Assembly: GCF_900078195.1 (NCBI RefSeq)
Contig: NZ_FJVE01000007.1
Location: forward strand, 496,001 to 560,000
Direction: 5' to 3'
Length of the DNA: 64,000 nucleotides
From: Clostridium sp. Marseille-P299
Lineage (GTDB): Bacteria > Bacillota > Clostridia > Lachnospirales > Lachnospiraceae
The notes below the pieces were generated by a model that saw only the letters and a list, made by a program, of their open reading frames with translations, ran no database searches and was not told the origin of the DNA. This document shows positions 62,891 through 64,000 of the stretch, one piece after another. A program made the translations under genes and the position numbers. The number at the start of each line of letters is the position of its first letter. The stretch's first letter is position 1.

Positions 62891-64000
62891 ATGAGAGCAA
62901 TGATGAAGAAATATAAATTATTGATGTTACTAGTGGTTATAGGTGTTATTTTCACTGCATGTACTAAAATTAATTTTAACTTTCAAGATAAGAATTGGGA
63001 AGTACTTAGTGTGGAAATAACAGAAAACAGTAATGGGATGAAGAGAACTTTAAATGACCTTGAAAGTGATGAAGTATTAAAACAATTATATGATTTGGAG
63101 TTTCAAAGAGCACGAGCATCGAAGCAGAATGAGGATGCTAAATTTATTTTGAATCTAAATATTATAGATTCATCCAATGAAGGTGAAACGATAGATATAA
63201 TATCGGAAGATACAATCAGTTATGAAGGTGATATCTATAAAGCTAGTAATGGAACTTTTGATCTTGAATTTTTACAAGATTTATTTTGTGTAGAAAGTAA
63301 ATATAATGACGTGAACTCTTTAGAAGGCATAACTCTGACCACAGAGCAAGAGATTTATGCAAATGAGGTTGAGTCGATAAAACTTGAGTTTAATAATAAA
63401 CGTTCAAATCAGTTTACCTTTGGTAAAGAAATTAATTTAGAAGTTGAAGAAGATGGGATATGGTATCAGGTATTTCCGTCTGGTGATTTAGCATGGAATG
63501 ATATTGGAATCATTTTAAATGGTAACTCAACAATGGAAGAGGTAATATCACTATCTGCTTATAATAATTATTTGATGAATGGTCATTATCGTTTTGTAAA
63601 GTCAGTATATATGCAAGAAGAGGAAAAGACGAGTGCCTATGTTTTAGCTGCGGAATTCTATGTAAAAGGAGAAGTTACAGGAGATGAAAACGCAGAAGTA
63701 GAAAATGCAAAAGAAGAGAACACAAAAGAAAACATAAAAGGAGAAGTTGCAGAAGAAGAAAATATAAAAGATAAAAACATAGAAAAAAGCACGAATGAAA
63801 AAAACACAGAAGAAGGGAAAGAAAGCTTAGATAAGCAGCCAGAGGATTTTTATCTAGAACTAGACAGTAACGAATATATTTATGATTTGTCATTAGATTC
63901 ACAAGAAATATTTTATACTGTTTATAATAATACTGGTAAAACAGCTAGTTATGTAGCTGTACCAAAGCTTGAAAAGAAGACAGAGAATGGATGGGAAGAG
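62891..64000 (+). CDS. Lipoprotein with Ig-like repeats (runs off the window)
   Basis: ATG 62891, after AAGGAG (62881-62886), begins a lipoprotein signal peptide with lipobox FTAC at about residues 21-24. The frame stays open to the last base (370 codons seen). A domain at about 150-250 (TTEQEIYANEVESIKLEFNNK...GIWYQVFP...GHYRFVKSV) resembles the Ig-like domains of Lachnospiraceae surface lipoproteins. A second copy of the opening motif begins near 335 (YDLSLDSQEIFYTVYNNTGK). Between them is a Lys/Glu/Asn-rich linker (about 258-320). Function unknown. Confidence 0.8.
   Translation, partial: MRAMMKKYKLLMLLVVIGVIFTACTKINFNFQDKNWEVLSVEITENSNGMKRTLNDLESDEVLKQLYDLEFQRARASKQNEDAKFILNLNIIDSSNEGETIDIISEDTISYEGDIYKASNGTFDLEFLQDLFCVESKYNDVNSLEGITLTTEQEIYANEVESIKLEFNNKRSNQFTFGKEINLEVEEDGIWYQVFPSGDLAWNDIGIILNGNSTMEEVISLSAYNNYLMNGHYRFVKSVYMQEEEKTSAYVLAAEFYVKGEVTGDENAEVENAKEENTKENIKGEVAEEENIKDKNIEKSTNEKNTEEGKESLDKQPEDFYLELDSNEYIYDLSLDSQEIFYTVYNNTGKTASYVAVPKLEKKTENGWEE

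Overview
The window is AT-rich, low-GC Firmicutes DNA with strong AGGAGG-type ribosome binding sites, TTGACA/TATAAT promoters and many U-tailed hairpin terminators. The gene content is that of a plant-polysaccharide-degrading anaerobe of the Lachnospiraceae: a giant secreted pectin methylesterase/pectate lyase, a GH8 exo-oligoxylanase, and a GH5 cellulase carrying LysM. It resembles Lachnoclostridium (Clostridium) phytofermentans, but that assignment is from general knowledge and not from a search. Almost all genes are on the + strand. No rRNA, tRNA, CRISPR array or complete transposon was seen.

Layout. 0-3.2 kb: the end of an upstream gene, an SGNH-hydrolase membrane protein, a DUF4358 lipoprotein, and two divergent gene remnants joined by a deletion (an EFR1-type ferredoxin and a SAM methyltransferase). 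3.2-16.7 kb: an SDR reductase, a membrane-anchored serpin, an AlkZ-related protein, a PadR/HAAS pair, a histidine phosphatase fused to an APH-type kinase, a pseudouridine synthase, a low-molecular-weight phosphatase lacking its catalytic end, a 173-bp imperfect palindrome, an AraC regulator beside a MATE exporter, and an ArsR-DUF2087 regulator followed by an M29 aminopeptidase. 16.7-32 kb: the polysaccharide-degrading part. The 2715-residue pectinase lies behind three LacI/CcpA-type operators and is followed by GH8, a MarR/pirin pair sharing one operator type, DUF4177, YaaA and GH5. 32-45 kb: a NatA/NatB-like ABC exporter, an AAC(3)-like acetyltransferase, an ArsR regulator with a second ABC exporter, a serine beta-lactamase-fold hydrolase, and a DUF1538 transporter overlapping a duplicated P-II protein.

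46.5-54.5 kb is the most interesting region. It is a complete agr-type quorum-sensing locus (LytTR regulator, GHKL kinase, unknown protein, 51-residue cyclic-peptide precursor, AgrB protease). It is followed by a small exported beta-rich protein without a normal start codon, a frameshifted lipoprotein and a three-gene ABC transporter. Direct repeats spaced by 22-23 bp precede three of the transcription units and may be bound by the LytTR regulator. Directly after it, 54.5-55.75 kb is a patch of foreign DNA with higher GC. It holds broken small ORFs on the - strand and a possible HhH-GPD DNA glycosylase-like gene.

55.8-64 kb returns to ordinary genes: a DUF2975/XRE/DUF4173 cassette, ThuA, an XRE-TPR regulator whose best ribosome binding site points to an ATA codon, a free methionine-R-sulfoxide reductase, YccF, a TIM-barrel isomerase, and a lipoprotein that runs off the end.
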